Positions 41,762 to 50,099 of a stretch of 64,000 bases of DNA are shown one piece after another. The DNA is taken from assembly GCF_050433385.1 (NCBI RefSeq), contig NZ_JBNPXI010000019.1, forward strand, positions 33,170 to 97,169, in the 5' to 3' direction. The DNA is from Brassicibacter mesophilus (GTDB lineage: Bacteria; Bacillota; Clostridia; Tissierellales; Proteiniboraceae). Position 1 is the first letter of the stretch. Each line of letters begins with the position of its first letter. The translations under genes were made by a program, and so were the position numbers. The notes below the pieces were generated by a model. The model had not been told where the DNA came from, searched no databases, and saw nothing but the letters and a program-made list of their open reading frames with translations.

Positions 41762-43777
41762 ATGAAAAAAAATAAAAAAATCAAAATTGGTATTAGTACA
41801 AAGCTTATTAGTATGTTTGTCATTCTTATTGCAGTTCCAATTTTAGTATTAGGTATTGGCTCATATTTAATATCGACTAATATAATGAAGGATCAATTCA
41901 GAGCATCTACTACTTCTTTAAGCGATGAGATTAATAGATCTATCAATAGTTATCTTGATGGACTAGAACAAAGTTTAGAAGTTATGTCAACTGATTCAAA
42001 TGTACAGTCGATTTTATCAAATGCCGATTCTAGTGAATGGATGCTTAAATCTTTTAAGAACTATAAGGAAAATTACCAAGATGTAACTAACATATATCTT
42101 GGAGCTAAAGATAAGACGATGTACATATATCCGCAAGCACAGCTTTCATCAGATTATGATCCTACTAAAGCGGAATGGTATAACGAAGCTGTTGCAAAGA
42201 AGGGGTTGATATGGACGCAACCATATGTTGATAAGGCAACAAAAAAAATGGTCATTTCCGCAACTATTCCTGTATATAATAAAAGTAATGAGAACGAATT
42301 CGTTGGAGTTATTGGGATAGACGTATCTTTAGATACATTATCAAGCAAAATAACAAATATAAAGATTGGTAAAGATGGATATCCTATCGTGTATGGCAAG
42401 GATGGACTTATATTAATTCATAAAAATGAAGAACTAGTAGGCAAGCCTTCTTCTGTAAAAGAAATTGATGATGCAATCAGATCTGAAGATGTAAAGTATA
42501 TAGAATATGATTTTAACGAAGATGGTAAAATAAAGAAGAAATTAGCTGTTATAAATGATCTGGAAAGACTAGACTGGAAGATAGTTTCAAGTATATATCT
42601 TAGTGAGTTAGCAGAGAAAACGTCAACTATTCTTAGAATGATATTAGCTATTGGGGCAGTATTATTGATAATTGCTGTTCTTATTTCATACATTTTTTCT
42701 AGAACAATTACTAAACCAATAAAGCTGTTATCAGGAAATGTGGAGAAAATCAAAAATGGTGATCTTACTATTATGACGAAGGTAAGTTCTGGTGATGAAA
42801 TTGGAATGTTAGCTGAAAGCTTTAATGTTATGGCTGACAACTTAGCTAAGTTAATAAAAAGTATACAACAGGTTTCAGTTGAAGTTACTGCATCAGCACA
42901 AAATTTAGCTGCTACATCAGAAGAAACTAGTGCTTCTGCTGAAGAAGTTGCTAGAACAGTTGAAGAGATAGCAAAAGGAGCTTCTGAGCAGGCATCTGAT
43001 TCTGAAAGAGGAGCAACTCTTGTATCTAATCTGTCTGAAAAATTTATCCGTCTTACAAGTGATTCTGATGATATGCATATGTCAGCAAAAGATGTACTTG
43101 AAACAAGTAACACAAGCTTAAAGGTTGTTGAAGAGCTTAAATTAAAATCAAAGATGAATAATGAAGGGACAATTACCATTGAAGAAGCTATAATGAGCTT
43201 AGATGGAAACATAAAGCATATAGGGGATATACTACAAACTATTGACTCTATTGCAGAACAGACCAATCTATTAGCTTTAAATGCTTCAATAGAAGCCGCT
43301 AGGGCAGGTGAACATGGAAAAGGCTTTGCGGTAGTTGCAGATGAGATAAGAAAACTTGCATATGATTCTAGACTTTCTTCTGACCAGATAAAAGAGATAA
43401 TTGTAAACATCCAACAAGAAAGTGAAAATACAGTTAGTATAATGCAAGACGTTAAGAAAAGAGCTGACGAACAGACTGTTGCAGTTGAAGAAGTTAATAA
43501 TTCATTTGACTTGATCTCTAATGCTATAGAAAAAATAACTGAAAAAATAGAGCTGATTGCTAATTATGTTATTGAAATGAACAGGGACAAGGATTCCATT
43601 GTAGAGTCAATAGAGGGAATATCTTCAGTTTCTGAGGAGACTGCAGCTGCTTCTGAGGAAGTAACGGCATCAATGCAGCAACAATCTATGGCTGTTGAAG
43701 AGGTTGCAAGAGCAGCAGATAAACTCAACGAATTATCACTAAAGCTCAATGACGAAATCAACAAATTCAAGATATAA
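41762..43777 (+). CDS. Methyl-accepting chemotaxis protein (dCache-HAMP-MCP)
   Basis: A 671-residue chemoreceptor. A short Lys-rich tail and first helix (about 10-33) precede a dCache_1 sensor ('DPTKAEWYNEAVAKKGLIWTQPYVD', 'GVIGIDVSLD'), then a second helix near 290-310, HAMP, and the signalling rod with 'QTNLLALNASIEAARAGEHGKGF'. dCache domains often bind amino acids or related carboxylates. ATG 41762 follows GGAGGGAG; an ATG at 41711 in frame has no ribosome site. No chemotaxis genes adjoin it. Confidence 0.93.
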   Translation: MKKNKKIKIGISTKLISMFVILIAVPILVLGIGSYLISTNIMKDQFRASTTSLSDEINRSINSYLDGLEQSLEVMSTDSNVQSILSNADSSEWMLKSFKNYKENYQDVTNIYLGAKDKTMYIYPQAQLSSDYDPTKAEWYNEAVAKKGLIWTQPYVDKATKKMVISATIPVYNKSNENEFVGVIGIDVSLDTLSSKITNIKIGKDGYPIVYGKDGLILIHKNEELVGKPSSVKEIDDAIRSEDVKYIEYDFNEDGKIKKKLAVINDLERLDWKIVSSIYLSELAEKTSTILRMILAIGAVLLIIAVLISYIFSRTITKPIKLLSGNVEKIKNGDLTIMTKVSSGDEIGMLAESFNVMADNLAKLIKSIQQVSVEVTASAQNLAATSEETSASAEEVARTVEEIAKGASEQASDSERGATLVSNLSEKFIRLTSDSDDMHMSAKDVLETSNTSLKVVEELKLKSKMNNEGTITIEEAIMSLDGNIKHIGDILQTIDSIAEQTNLLALNASIEAARAGEHGKGFAVVADEIRKLAYDSRLSSDQIKEIIVNIQQESENTVSIMQDVKKRADEQTVAVEEVNNSFDLISNAIEKITEKIELIANYVIEMNRDKDSIVESIEGISSVSEETAAASEEVTASMQQQSMAVEEVARAADKLNELSLKLNDEINKFKI

Positions 43778-43870
43778 AAACCTTATTATGTGTGAGAATA
43801 AAATCATTTTTACAAAGTGTACATAGAGAAAGTTTAAGAGTTCTTTATGTACTATAAAAAAGCGACATTA

Positions 43871-43919
43871 AAGTGCACCTCAAAAGCTAGACAATAAATT
43901 TAACTTTTGGGGTGCACTT
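43871..43919. mobile_element. Probable IS3-family terminal relic (back-to-back inverted repeats)
   Basis: AAGTGCACCTCAAAAGCTA (43871-43889) and the inverse of TAACTTTTGGGGTGCACTT (43901-43919) match at 17 of 19 positions, with 11 bases between. The ends start TGCACC..CAAAAG and finish CA, resembling IS3/IS150-type insertion-sequence termini of Clostridia. No transposase is present, and no T run follows, so it is not a typical terminator. A hairpin serving the upstream gene remains possible. Confidence 0.45.
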
Positions 43920-43993
43920 CACGTATATTACTTTTTTATATATGTATAATATGCTAGAATGGTGATATACTCAACAATATTGGAGGAGTACTA

Positions 43994-44806
43994 ATGAAGA
44001 CTATTGCTTTAATTGGATCAAGTGGAAGTGGGAAGAGCTATAAAGCTATAATGATAGCTAAAGAGATGGATATTGAGTACATCATTGATGATGGTCTTTT
44101 TATAAAAGGTAATAAAATTATAGCAGGAAAGTCAGCAAAGAGGGAAGGTTCAGTAATTAGTGCTATAAAAAGAGCTATATTTATGGATGCAGAGCATAGA
44201 ACTGAAGTAATAAAAGCAATAGATATAATGATGCCTGATGTAATTCTGATACTAGGCACATCAGATAGAATGATCGATAAAATAACGAAAACCTTGAAGC
44301 TGCCTGATATTGAAAAGAGAATATATATAGAAGAGATTTCATCAGAAGAAGAAATAAAAATTGCTCAAAGACAAAGAAGAAAAGAAGGAAAGCATATAAT
44401 ACCAGTACCCACATTTGAAGTAAAGAAAGATTTTTCAGGATACTTTATTGATTCTCTTAAAATTTGGAAGAAAAAAGAAGATATAAGAGATCAGTCCTAT
44501 GAAAAAACTGTAGTTAGGCCTACATTTAGCTATTTGGGCAAATATACCATATCCGATAAGGTTATTAAGGACTTAATAAACTATTCAGCCAGAAATGTGT
44601 TTGGATTATCTAGACTGCTTGCAATATCTTTAAAAACAGTTGAGCAAGGAATAATGATAAATATAGATATAGAAGTCATACATGGAATTCCAATTGTCTC
44701 TATGATAAAGAATCTACAATATCAAGTAATTCAAGAAATAGATTATATGACATCCTTAAATATTATTTCTGTTGATGTAAATGTTAAAAAAATGATAAAG
44801 CTTTAG
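43994..44806 (+). CDS. P-loop ATPase fused to an Asp23/Gls24-like domain
   Basis: A 270-residue two-part protein. Residues 1-165 look like a small P-loop NTPase with Walker A 'GSSGSGKSY', and 'DVILILGTSDRM' as the likely Walker B region. Residues 175-270 ('YTISDKVIKDLINYSARNVFGLSRL' to 'NIISVDVNVKKM') fit the Asp23/Gls24 pattern of a beta-alpha domain ending 'V.VNV'. Asp23-family proteins are cell-envelope stress proteins; the fused form's role is unknown. It is monocistronic, with GGAGGAG before ATG 43994. Confidence 0.72.
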   Translation: MKTIALIGSSGSGKSYKAIMIAKEMDIEYIIDDGLFIKGNKIIAGKSAKREGSVISAIKRAIFMDAEHRTEVIKAIDIMMPDVILILGTSDRMIDKITKTLKLPDIEKRIYIEEISSEEEIKIAQRQRRKEGKHIIPVPTFEVKKDFSGYFIDSLKIWKKKEDIRDQSYEKTVVRPTFSYLGKYTISDKVIKDLINYSARNVFGLSRLLAISLKTVEQGIMINIDIEVIHGIPIVSMIKNLQYQVIQEIDYMTSLNIISVDVNVKKMIKL

Positions 44807-44935
44807 TGTAGGAACTATTATATGAGTTAGACTATTAATTAAAAAGAGGCTTATAGGTAAGTATTTTTTTATTAATAGTCCATATTTTATCCTATAATAT
44901 GTCAAAAACGTAACAAATGTTGTCCTTTGATAATG

Positions 44936-44964
44936 TTTACATGATAAATCTTATATGCTATAAT
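44936..44964 (+). promoter_or_regulatory. Promoter of glutamate dehydrogenase
   Basis: TTTACA (44936-44941), a 17-base spacer and TATAAT (44959-44964), with an extended -10 TG at 44956-44957. The predicted transcript starts near 44971, giving a leader of about 207 bases. Confidence 0.85.
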
Positions 44965-44970
44965 TGCAGT

Positions 44971-45177
44971 GTGAGTAGCTTAAGGGAAATTCTAAGCTTT
45001 TATGAAAACGTTTTATTTGTTCAGGATTACAGCTTTGCAGAATTGGCATTAATAGCTCGTTAATTTCCTTAGATACAATGCTTGATACATAATGCTCTGG
45101 ATTATTATGTTTGAACTAATAAGGAAATTGATGAACTACAAACTAAAATAAATTTAGTTTTAAGGGGGGCCTATTAA
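44971..45177 (+). promoter_or_regulatory. Structured leader of the glutamate dehydrogenase mRNA
   Basis: Three mutually complementary segments are visible: A, TAAGGGAAATT (44981-44991); B, AATTTCCTTA (45062-45071); C, TAAGGAAATT (45120-45129). B can pair perfectly with C, or with A with one wobble or mismatch, but not with both. A small local hairpin AGCTTA/TAAGCT (44977-44998) encloses A. There is no terminator T run. It does not match a riboswitch class that I know. Confidence 0.5.
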
Positions 45178-46437
45178 ATGGCAGAAAAAACGTTAAATCC
45201 TTTTGAAATTGTTCAGCAACAAATCAAATCAGCTTGTGATGTACTTGGTGCAGATGAAGCTGTATTTGAACTATTAAAACAACCTTTAAGGGCTTTAGAA
45301 GTATCTATGCCTGTAAAAATGGATGACGGAAGCATTAGAGTGTTTACTGGATACAGAGCTCAACATAGTGATGCAGTTGGTCCAGCAAAAGGTGGAGTAA
45401 GATTCCATCCAGGAGTTAATTTTGACGAAGTAAAGGCATTGTCTACATGGATGACATTTAAGTGTGGCGTTGTTGGTATCCCATATGGTGGAGGAAAAGG
45501 TGGAATAACTGTTGATCCATCTGAATTATCTGAAGGAGAACTAGAAAGATTATCTAGAGAATATATAAAAGCTATAGCACCAGTAATAGGTGAAAAGAAA
45601 GATATACCAGCACCAGATGTAAACACTAATCCACAAATCATGTCATGGATGGTTGACGAATACTCTAAGATGAGAGGCGAAAATGTCCCTGCAATTATTA
45701 CAGGAAAACCTGTTGCATTTGGCGGTTCATTAGCAAGAAATGAAGCTACTGGTTATGGTGTAGCTCTTATGATGAGAGAATCTGCTAAATATCTTGGAAT
45801 GGATTTAAAAGGTTCAAAAGTTGTAGTTCAAGGATTTGGTAACGTTGGTAGCTTTGCTGCGTACTATGCACATGAAATGGGAGCTAAAGTTGTTGCTATA
45901 TCAGACTATTCATGCTGCTTAGTTGATGAAAACGGAATAGATGTTAAAGCGTTGATGGAATACTCAGCTAAAAGTAAAAATAGATTCATAACTGGTTTTG
46001 GACACGGAACTAAAGAATTAAATAGAGACGAAGTTTTCGGAATTGAATGTGATATATTTGCACCATGTGCACTAGAAAACTCTATCACAAGCAATAACGT
46101 TAATATGATAAAAGCTAAGGTCGTATGTGAAGGTGCAAATGGACCTACTACTCCTGAAGCTGACAAGGCTCTTAATGAAAAAGGAATATTAGTAGTTCCT
46201 GATATTTTAGTTAACTCAGGCGGAGTTACAGTTTCTTACTTTGAATGGGTACAAAACTTACAAAACTACTACTGGTCATTTGAAGAAGTACAAGAAAAAC
46301 AAGAATACTTAATGGTAAAAGCTTTCAATGATATCAATGCTATTAAAGATCAATACAATGTTGACATGAGAACTGCTGCTTATGTAATGTCTATTAAGAG
46401 AGTTGCAGATGCTATGAAAGCTAGAGGATGGTACTAG
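45178..46437 (+). CDS. gluD: Glutamate dehydrogenase
   Basis: A 419-residue Glu/Leu/Phe/Val dehydrogenase, probably the catabolic NAD-dependent glutamate dehydrogenase. The catalytic region is 'GPAKGGVRFHPGVNFDEVKALSTWMTFKCGVV' (key Lys in 'PAKGG' and 'TFKCG'). The catalytic Asp is in 'APDVNTNPQIMSWM', and the nucleotide fold is 'VVVQGFGNVGSFAAYY'. ATG 45178 follows AAGGGGGGC. It has a strong promoter, a long leader and its own terminator. Its product 2-oxoglutarate plus NADH would support amino-acid fermentation. Confidence 0.95.
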   Translation: MAEKTLNPFEIVQQQIKSACDVLGADEAVFELLKQPLRALEVSMPVKMDDGSIRVFTGYRAQHSDAVGPAKGGVRFHPGVNFDEVKALSTWMTFKCGVVGIPYGGGKGGITVDPSELSEGELERLSREYIKAIAPVIGEKKDIPAPDVNTNPQIMSWMVDEYSKMRGENVPAIITGKPVAFGGSLARNEATGYGVALMMRESAKYLGMDLKGSKVVVQGFGNVGSFAAYYAHEMGAKVVAISDYSCCLVDENGIDVKALMEYSAKSKNRFITGFGHGTKELNRDEVFGIECDIFAPCALENSITSNNVNMIKAKVVCEGANGPTTPEADKALNEKGILVVPDILVNSGGVTVSYFEWVQNLQNYYWSFEEVQEKQEYLMVKAFNDINAIKDQYNVDMRTAAYVMSIKRVADAMKARGWY

Positions 46438-46460
46438 AATATAAAATAGTTTGATATAAA

Positions 46461-46493
46461 AAGAACTCTGAAAAAATTTCAGGGTTCTTTTTT
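46461..46493 (+). terminator. Terminator of glutamate dehydrogenase
   Basis: AAGAACTCTGAAA pairs with TTTCAGGGTTCTT (one G-T) around AAAA, followed by a T run. Confidence 0.92.
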
Positions 46494-46618
46494 ATGTTTA
46501 AAACCTCTTTTGTTTAAAAAAAATTAATAATCTGATATAATGTATACAACTTAAAAAATATATTATTCGACAAAAAACTGAAAGCAAATAAACAACGAGG
46601 AGGTTCTATTTCCACATT

Positions 46619-48190
46619 ATGGATAAAATATTAACGATACTTCTAGATGCACTTCCTACTGTTGCAAGAGTTACGTCTGGATATGCAGCGCTTACTGATA
46701 AGAACGGAGAAAGGATAAAGACTGTAGATTCATCTGGACGAGAAATAGAAGAACTAAAGGGTGTTTGTTATGATTTGGCAAAACAGACGGCAGATGAGCA
46801 ACAGACTGTATATGGAATGTCTCAGCTGGAGATTGGTGCTGAAACATGGTGTATCCCTATAGGTGATTATGTATTGTGTTGTAGTAACGTTGAACGTGTA
46901 AGATATAGTAATTCACTAAAGAAATCTCTTATTGATGCTCTTCCTTTTATTGCAAGAGTAGCTGGTGGAGAAGCTGTTGTTTTTGATGGGGAAGGGAAAA
47001 GACTCGCGTCAGTCAATTCAAATGGAGAAGTGAATACAAAGTTTTTAGGTACAATAAGTAAAGATGCTAATGAAGCCATGAAAAAGCAAAAACCAATAAT
47101 TGGTGAATCAAACTATATAAGTGGAGCAAGTGCTGTTAGGATACCTATGGGAGTTAATTTTGGATTTGGATTTAATAACGAAGACCACGTTCTCAAGAAT
47201 CAAAATTTATTAAATGAAGTGAAAAAATATCAGAATGCTAAATACAATTTTTCCGATATTATAGGAAACAGCAATGAAATAAAAAGAGCAAAAGAAGTTT
47301 GTAAAATAGCAGCTCAATCCAGTTCTAATGTATTGATTTTCGGTGAAACTGGAACTGGTAAAGAAGTTTTTTCTCAATCTATACACAATGCAAGTGACAG
47401 GTTTAGTAAGCCATTTGTTGCCATAAACTGTGCAGCTATTCCTCAAAATCTTATGGAAAGTAATTTTTTTGGATACGAAGAAGGTGCTTTTACTGGTGCC
47501 AAAAAAGGAGGAGCTCCAGGAGTTTTCGAGCAAGCTAATGGAGGAACTTTATTTCTGGACGAAATCAGTGAAATGCATCTTGATCTTCAGTCAAAAATAT
47601 TGAGGGTTTTACAGGAAAGGGAAGTTACAAGGATTGGAAGTAGCAAAACCGTCAAATTAGATATTCGTGTTATATCTGCATCAAATAAAGACTTGGAGGC
47701 TTTAGTAAAAGAAGGTAAATTTAGGCAAGATCTATATTATAGGCTAAATGTTCTTGATGTTCATTTGCCCCCACTGAGATATATCAAAGAGGATATACCT
47801 TTGATGGTGAACGACACTATTAAAAATATGAACATGATATTTGGAAAATTCGTTGAAGGAATAGATGAAGAGGCCATGAGTATAATAGTCAGCTATAACT
47901 GGCCAGGCAATGTTAGAGAGCTTATAAACTGTATAGAGAAAACATTTAATGTCATAGGAAATGACAAAATAATAAAAGTTGAACACCTTCCTAGAAAGCT
48001 CAAGGAAGGGTATAGCTCTCAAGAAGTAAATGAGAATGGTCTTGATGATATGTTAAAAGACTATGAGAAGGAAATAATTGAGAAGGCATTAAAAATAAAT
48101 AACGGAATTAAAACAAAAACTTCAGAATATTTAAAGATTAGCACTACATCATTATGGAGGAAGATAAAACAATACGGTATAGAAGAATAA
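46619..48190 (+). CDS. Sigma-54-dependent activator, probable regulator of nicotinate fermentation
   Basis: A 523-residue enhancer-binding protein. The N-terminus carries two similar sensor repeats: residues ~6-45 ('LLDALPTVARVTSGYAALTD') and ~103-145 ('LIDALPFIARVAGGEAVVFD'). The AAA+ domain has Walker A 'GETGTGKE' at 242-249 and the sigma-54 contact loop GAFTGA at 289-294. The C-terminal HTH is Fis-like ('TKTSEYLKISTTSLWRKI'). Two sigma-54 promoters lie downstream, each with TTTCA-N4-TGAAA dyads, the expected binding sites. The ligand may be nicotinate or a pathway intermediate. ATG 46619 has GAGGAGG at 46597-46603, a long spacing of 15 bases, so translation may be weak. Confidence 0.9.
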   Translation: MDKILTILLDALPTVARVTSGYAALTDKNGERIKTVDSSGREIEELKGVCYDLAKQTADEQQTVYGMSQLEIGAETWCIPIGDYVLCCSNVERVRYSNSLKKSLIDALPFIARVAGGEAVVFDGEGKRLASVNSNGEVNTKFLGTISKDANEAMKKQKPIIGESNYISGASAVRIPMGVNFGFGFNNEDHVLKNQNLLNEVKKYQNAKYNFSDIIGNSNEIKRAKEVCKIAAQSSSNVLIFGETGTGKEVFSQSIHNASDRFSKPFVAINCAAIPQNLMESNFFGYEEGAFTGAKKGGAPGVFEQANGGTLFLDEISEMHLDLQSKILRVLQEREVTRIGSSKTVKLDIRVISASNKDLEALVKEGKFRQDLYYRLNVLDVHLPPLRYIKEDIPLMVNDTIKNMNMIFGKFVEGIDEEAMSIIVSYNWPGNVRELINCIEKTFNVIGNDKIIKVEHLPRKLKEGYSSQEVNENGLDDMLKDYEKEIIEKALKINNGIKTKTSEYLKISTTSLWRKIKQYGIEE

Positions 48191-48193
48191 ACG

Positions 48194-48409
48194 TTTCAAT
48201 GACGAAAAACTATGTTGCAGAACTGAAATGCTTTGCAATCACATATCTAACAATCAGTTTCGCTTTATTAATGTAAAAAAATGATTCAAGGGATATAGAG
48301 TAGAATGGTGTTTCAATAATGAAACGCTGCATTGCATTCTTGAAACGCTTTACACTTAAGTAAATTCAATGTATACAAAAAACGCTCTTATAATATTTCA
48401 AAACTGAAA
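48194..48409 (+). promoter_or_regulatory. Five activator-binding dyads upstream of the ndh operon
   Basis: The consensus is TTTCA-N4-TGAAA. Perfect copies: 48311-48324 and 48396-48409. One-mismatch copies: 48194-48207 (TTTCAATGACGAAA), 48215-48228 (TTGCAGAACTGAAA) and 48332-48345 (TTGCATTCTTGAAA). Spacings are 21, 96, 21 and 64 bases, that is, close to whole helical turns. The last site is 100 bases before the -24 element, a usual distance for sigma-54 enhancers. Confidence 0.8.
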
Positions 48410-48428
48410 TAGCTATGGAGCGTTTTTT
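48379..48428 (+). terminator. Terminator of the sigma-54 activator gene, enclosing an activator dyad
   Basis: AAAACGCTC (48379-48387) pairs with GAGCGTTTT (48418-48426), followed by T. The loop contains the dyad TTTCAAAACTGAAA (48396-48409), which forms an inner stem. Confidence 0.85.
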
Positions 48429-48495
48429 CCATTTAAAGATTCTTATTATTTTGATGAATAAGCTTTTATTAATGACTTTAGTACTAATTTTAAAA

Positions 48496-48512
48496 TTGGC
48501 ATACTTATTGCT
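48496..48512 (+). promoter_or_regulatory. Sigma-54 promoter of the nicotinate dehydrogenase operon
   Basis: TTGGCATACTTATTGCT: GG at -24 (48498-48499) and GC at -12 (48510-48511) with exactly 10 bases between, matching TGGCAY-N5-TTGCW. Transcription should start near 48523, about 180 bases before ndhF. Confidence 0.93.
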
Positions 48513-48705
48513 TTAATAAAATGTGAAAAAGTTATCAACAGGAGTCAGAATTGTTAACGTTTTCCATAAGAACACTATAATTCGACAATTATCGCGTTTG
48601 ATATTGTATTAATGTGGGTATTTTGTTAATATAAATCCTGTTGGATTTATAAAGCTAATAAGCTTTATGCTCATTATAATATGCTGACTATACAGGAGGG
48701 ATAAA

Positions 48706-49578
48706 ATGAAACAATTTAATTATTATGCTCCAACTACAGTGGAGCAGACTGTTAAGCTATTAGAAAATGCTACTTGTAACACTCATGTAATTGCTGGAGG
48801 AACTGACTTGATTGTTCAAATCAACAAAAAGGTTATACGTCCTGAGACGGTAATCAATCTAAGTAAAGTTGATGAACTAAAGTACGTAAAAGAAGAAAAT
48901 GGTCTTATTAAAATTGGTCCAATGACAACTTTTAGTGAATTAGAAAAATGTGAGTTGTTAGTAAAAAAAGCTAAGGCTCTAGCTATAGCTTGTGGCGAAG
49001 TTGGTTCTACACAAATAAGAAATTTAGGAACTATTGGAGGAAATATCGTTAATGCTTCTGCTGCTGGAGATTCTATAGCTGCACTTATGGCTCTTGACGC
49101 ATCTGTAGTATTGAAAAGTGCTAAAGGCGATAGAACAATGAAGCTTGAAGACTTCTACAAGGGAGAAGGAAATAGTCAAATTAAAAAAGATGAGGTTTTA
49201 GCAGAAATATTCTTTGATGTACCAAGTGAAAATGCTGCAACTAGCTTTAGAAAGTTAGGAAAAAGAAAAGCGTTAGCAATAGTTGTAATAAGCATTGGTG
49301 CAATGATTGAGAAAGATGCTGACAATAAATGCACAAAAGCTCAAATATCATTAGGTGCTATATCTAGATATCCAGTAAGAGTTAGAGAAGTGGAAGAATT
49401 ATTAATAGGCAAAGAATTAAATGAGCAAAATATAGAAGAATGTATAGAAAAAATATCTGAAATTACTGATGTAAGTGTTACTAATTCACCTTTCAAAAAC
49501 TTAGCGCTATACAAGAGAGAGAGCATGAAGGGTATTGCTAGAGAAATGTTTGCTAATATTTTAGCAGACTTAAATTAA
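48706..49578 (+). CDS. ndhF: Nicotinate dehydrogenase FAD subunit
   Basis: First step of nicotinate fermentation: hydroxylation to 6-hydroxynicotinate with NADP+. This 290-residue subunit is the FAD carrier of the xanthine dehydrogenase family. FAD-binding segments are 'VIAGGTDLIVQI' and 'GTIGGNIVNASAAGDS'; a CO_deh_flav_C-type domain follows from about residue 180. It passes electrons from the 2Fe-2S clusters to NADP+. Gene order ndhF-ndhS-ndhL-ndhM and subunit sizes match the E. barkeri enzyme. ATG 48706 follows CAGGAGGG. Confidence 0.92.
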   Translation: MKQFNYYAPTTVEQTVKLLENATCNTHVIAGGTDLIVQINKKVIRPETVINLSKVDELKYVKEENGLIKIGPMTTFSELEKCELLVKKAKALAIACGEVGSTQIRNLGTIGGNIVNASAAGDSIAALMALDASVVLKSAKGDRTMKLEDFYKGEGNSQIKKDEVLAEIFFDVPSENAATSFRKLGKRKALAIVVISIGAMIEKDADNKCTKAQISLGAISRYPVRVREVEELLIGKELNEQNIEECIEKISEITDVSVTNSPFKNLALYKRESMKGIAREMFANILADLN

Positions 49579-49616
49579 CACTAAGAGTATAAGTATATAT
49601 AGAGGAGGATTATAAC

Positions 49617-50081
49617 TTGGAAAAAGTAAAAATATCGTTAAACCTTAACAATGAAGATGTAACTATTGAGATAGATCCAAATAAAAGATTATTAGATATG
49701 CTTAGAGAAGATTTCAAACTTACAAGTGTTAAAGAAGGATGTTCAGAGGGTGAATGTGGAGCATGTACTGTTATTGTGGACGGAAAAGCAGTAACCTCTT
49801 GCATAGTATTAGCGCCACAGGTTGATGGATGTTCTGTAATTACATTAGAAGGATTATCGAAGAATGGAGAGTTAGACAAGCTTCAACAATCATTTATTGA
49901 TGCTGGTGCTGTACAGTGTGGATTCTGTACACCAGGAATGATTCTTTCAGCTAAGGCTTTACTGATGAAGAATCCTAATCCAGCTAAAGAAGAAATCAAA
50001 AAAGCAATGTCTGGAAATATATGCAGATGTACTGGATACAAAAAAATAATTGAAGCTGTTGAAATAGCTAGAGATAAGTAA
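49617..50081 (+). CDS. ndhS: Nicotinate dehydrogenase 2Fe-2S subunit
   Basis: A 154-residue small subunit with two [2Fe-2S] sites: the plant-ferredoxin-type 'GCSEGECGACTV' with a later Cys in 'VTSCIVLAPQ', and the C-terminal four-helix site 'CGFCTPG' and 'NICRCTGY'. It relays electrons from the molybdenum site to FAD. The start is TTG at 49617, eight bases after AGGAGG. Length and motifs equal those of xanthine dehydrogenase-family small subunits. Confidence 0.95.
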   Translation: MEKVKISLNLNNEDVTIEIDPNKRLLDMLREDFKLTSVKEGCSEGECGACTVIVDGKAVTSCIVLAPQVDGCSVITLEGLSKNGELDKLQQSFIDAGAVQCGFCTPGMILSAKALLMKNPNPAKEEIKKAMSGNICRCTGYKKIIEAVEIARDK

Positions 50082-50099
50082 TTGAAAGGAGGATGTTGT

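Larger units (their letters stand above)
48191..48705 (+). other. Regulatory region between the activator gene and ndhF
   Basis: About 515 bases without a gene. They hold five activator dyads, the activator's terminator, the sigma-54 promoter and a leader with two small hairpins (48630-48651 TATAAATCC/GGATTTATA; 48650-48667 TAAAGCT/AGCTTTA). The dyads, terminator and promoter have their own entries. Confidence 0.8.

Noticed and set aside
42418..43410. 330-codon open frame on the minus strand.
   Set aside because: It lies antisense to the coiled-coil rod of the chemoreceptor; the heptad-biased codons keep the opposite frame open. No ribosome site or recognisable protein.
48525..48545. TTATCAACA as a DnaA box in the ndh leader.
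   Set aside because: A single one-mismatch copy with no neighbours.
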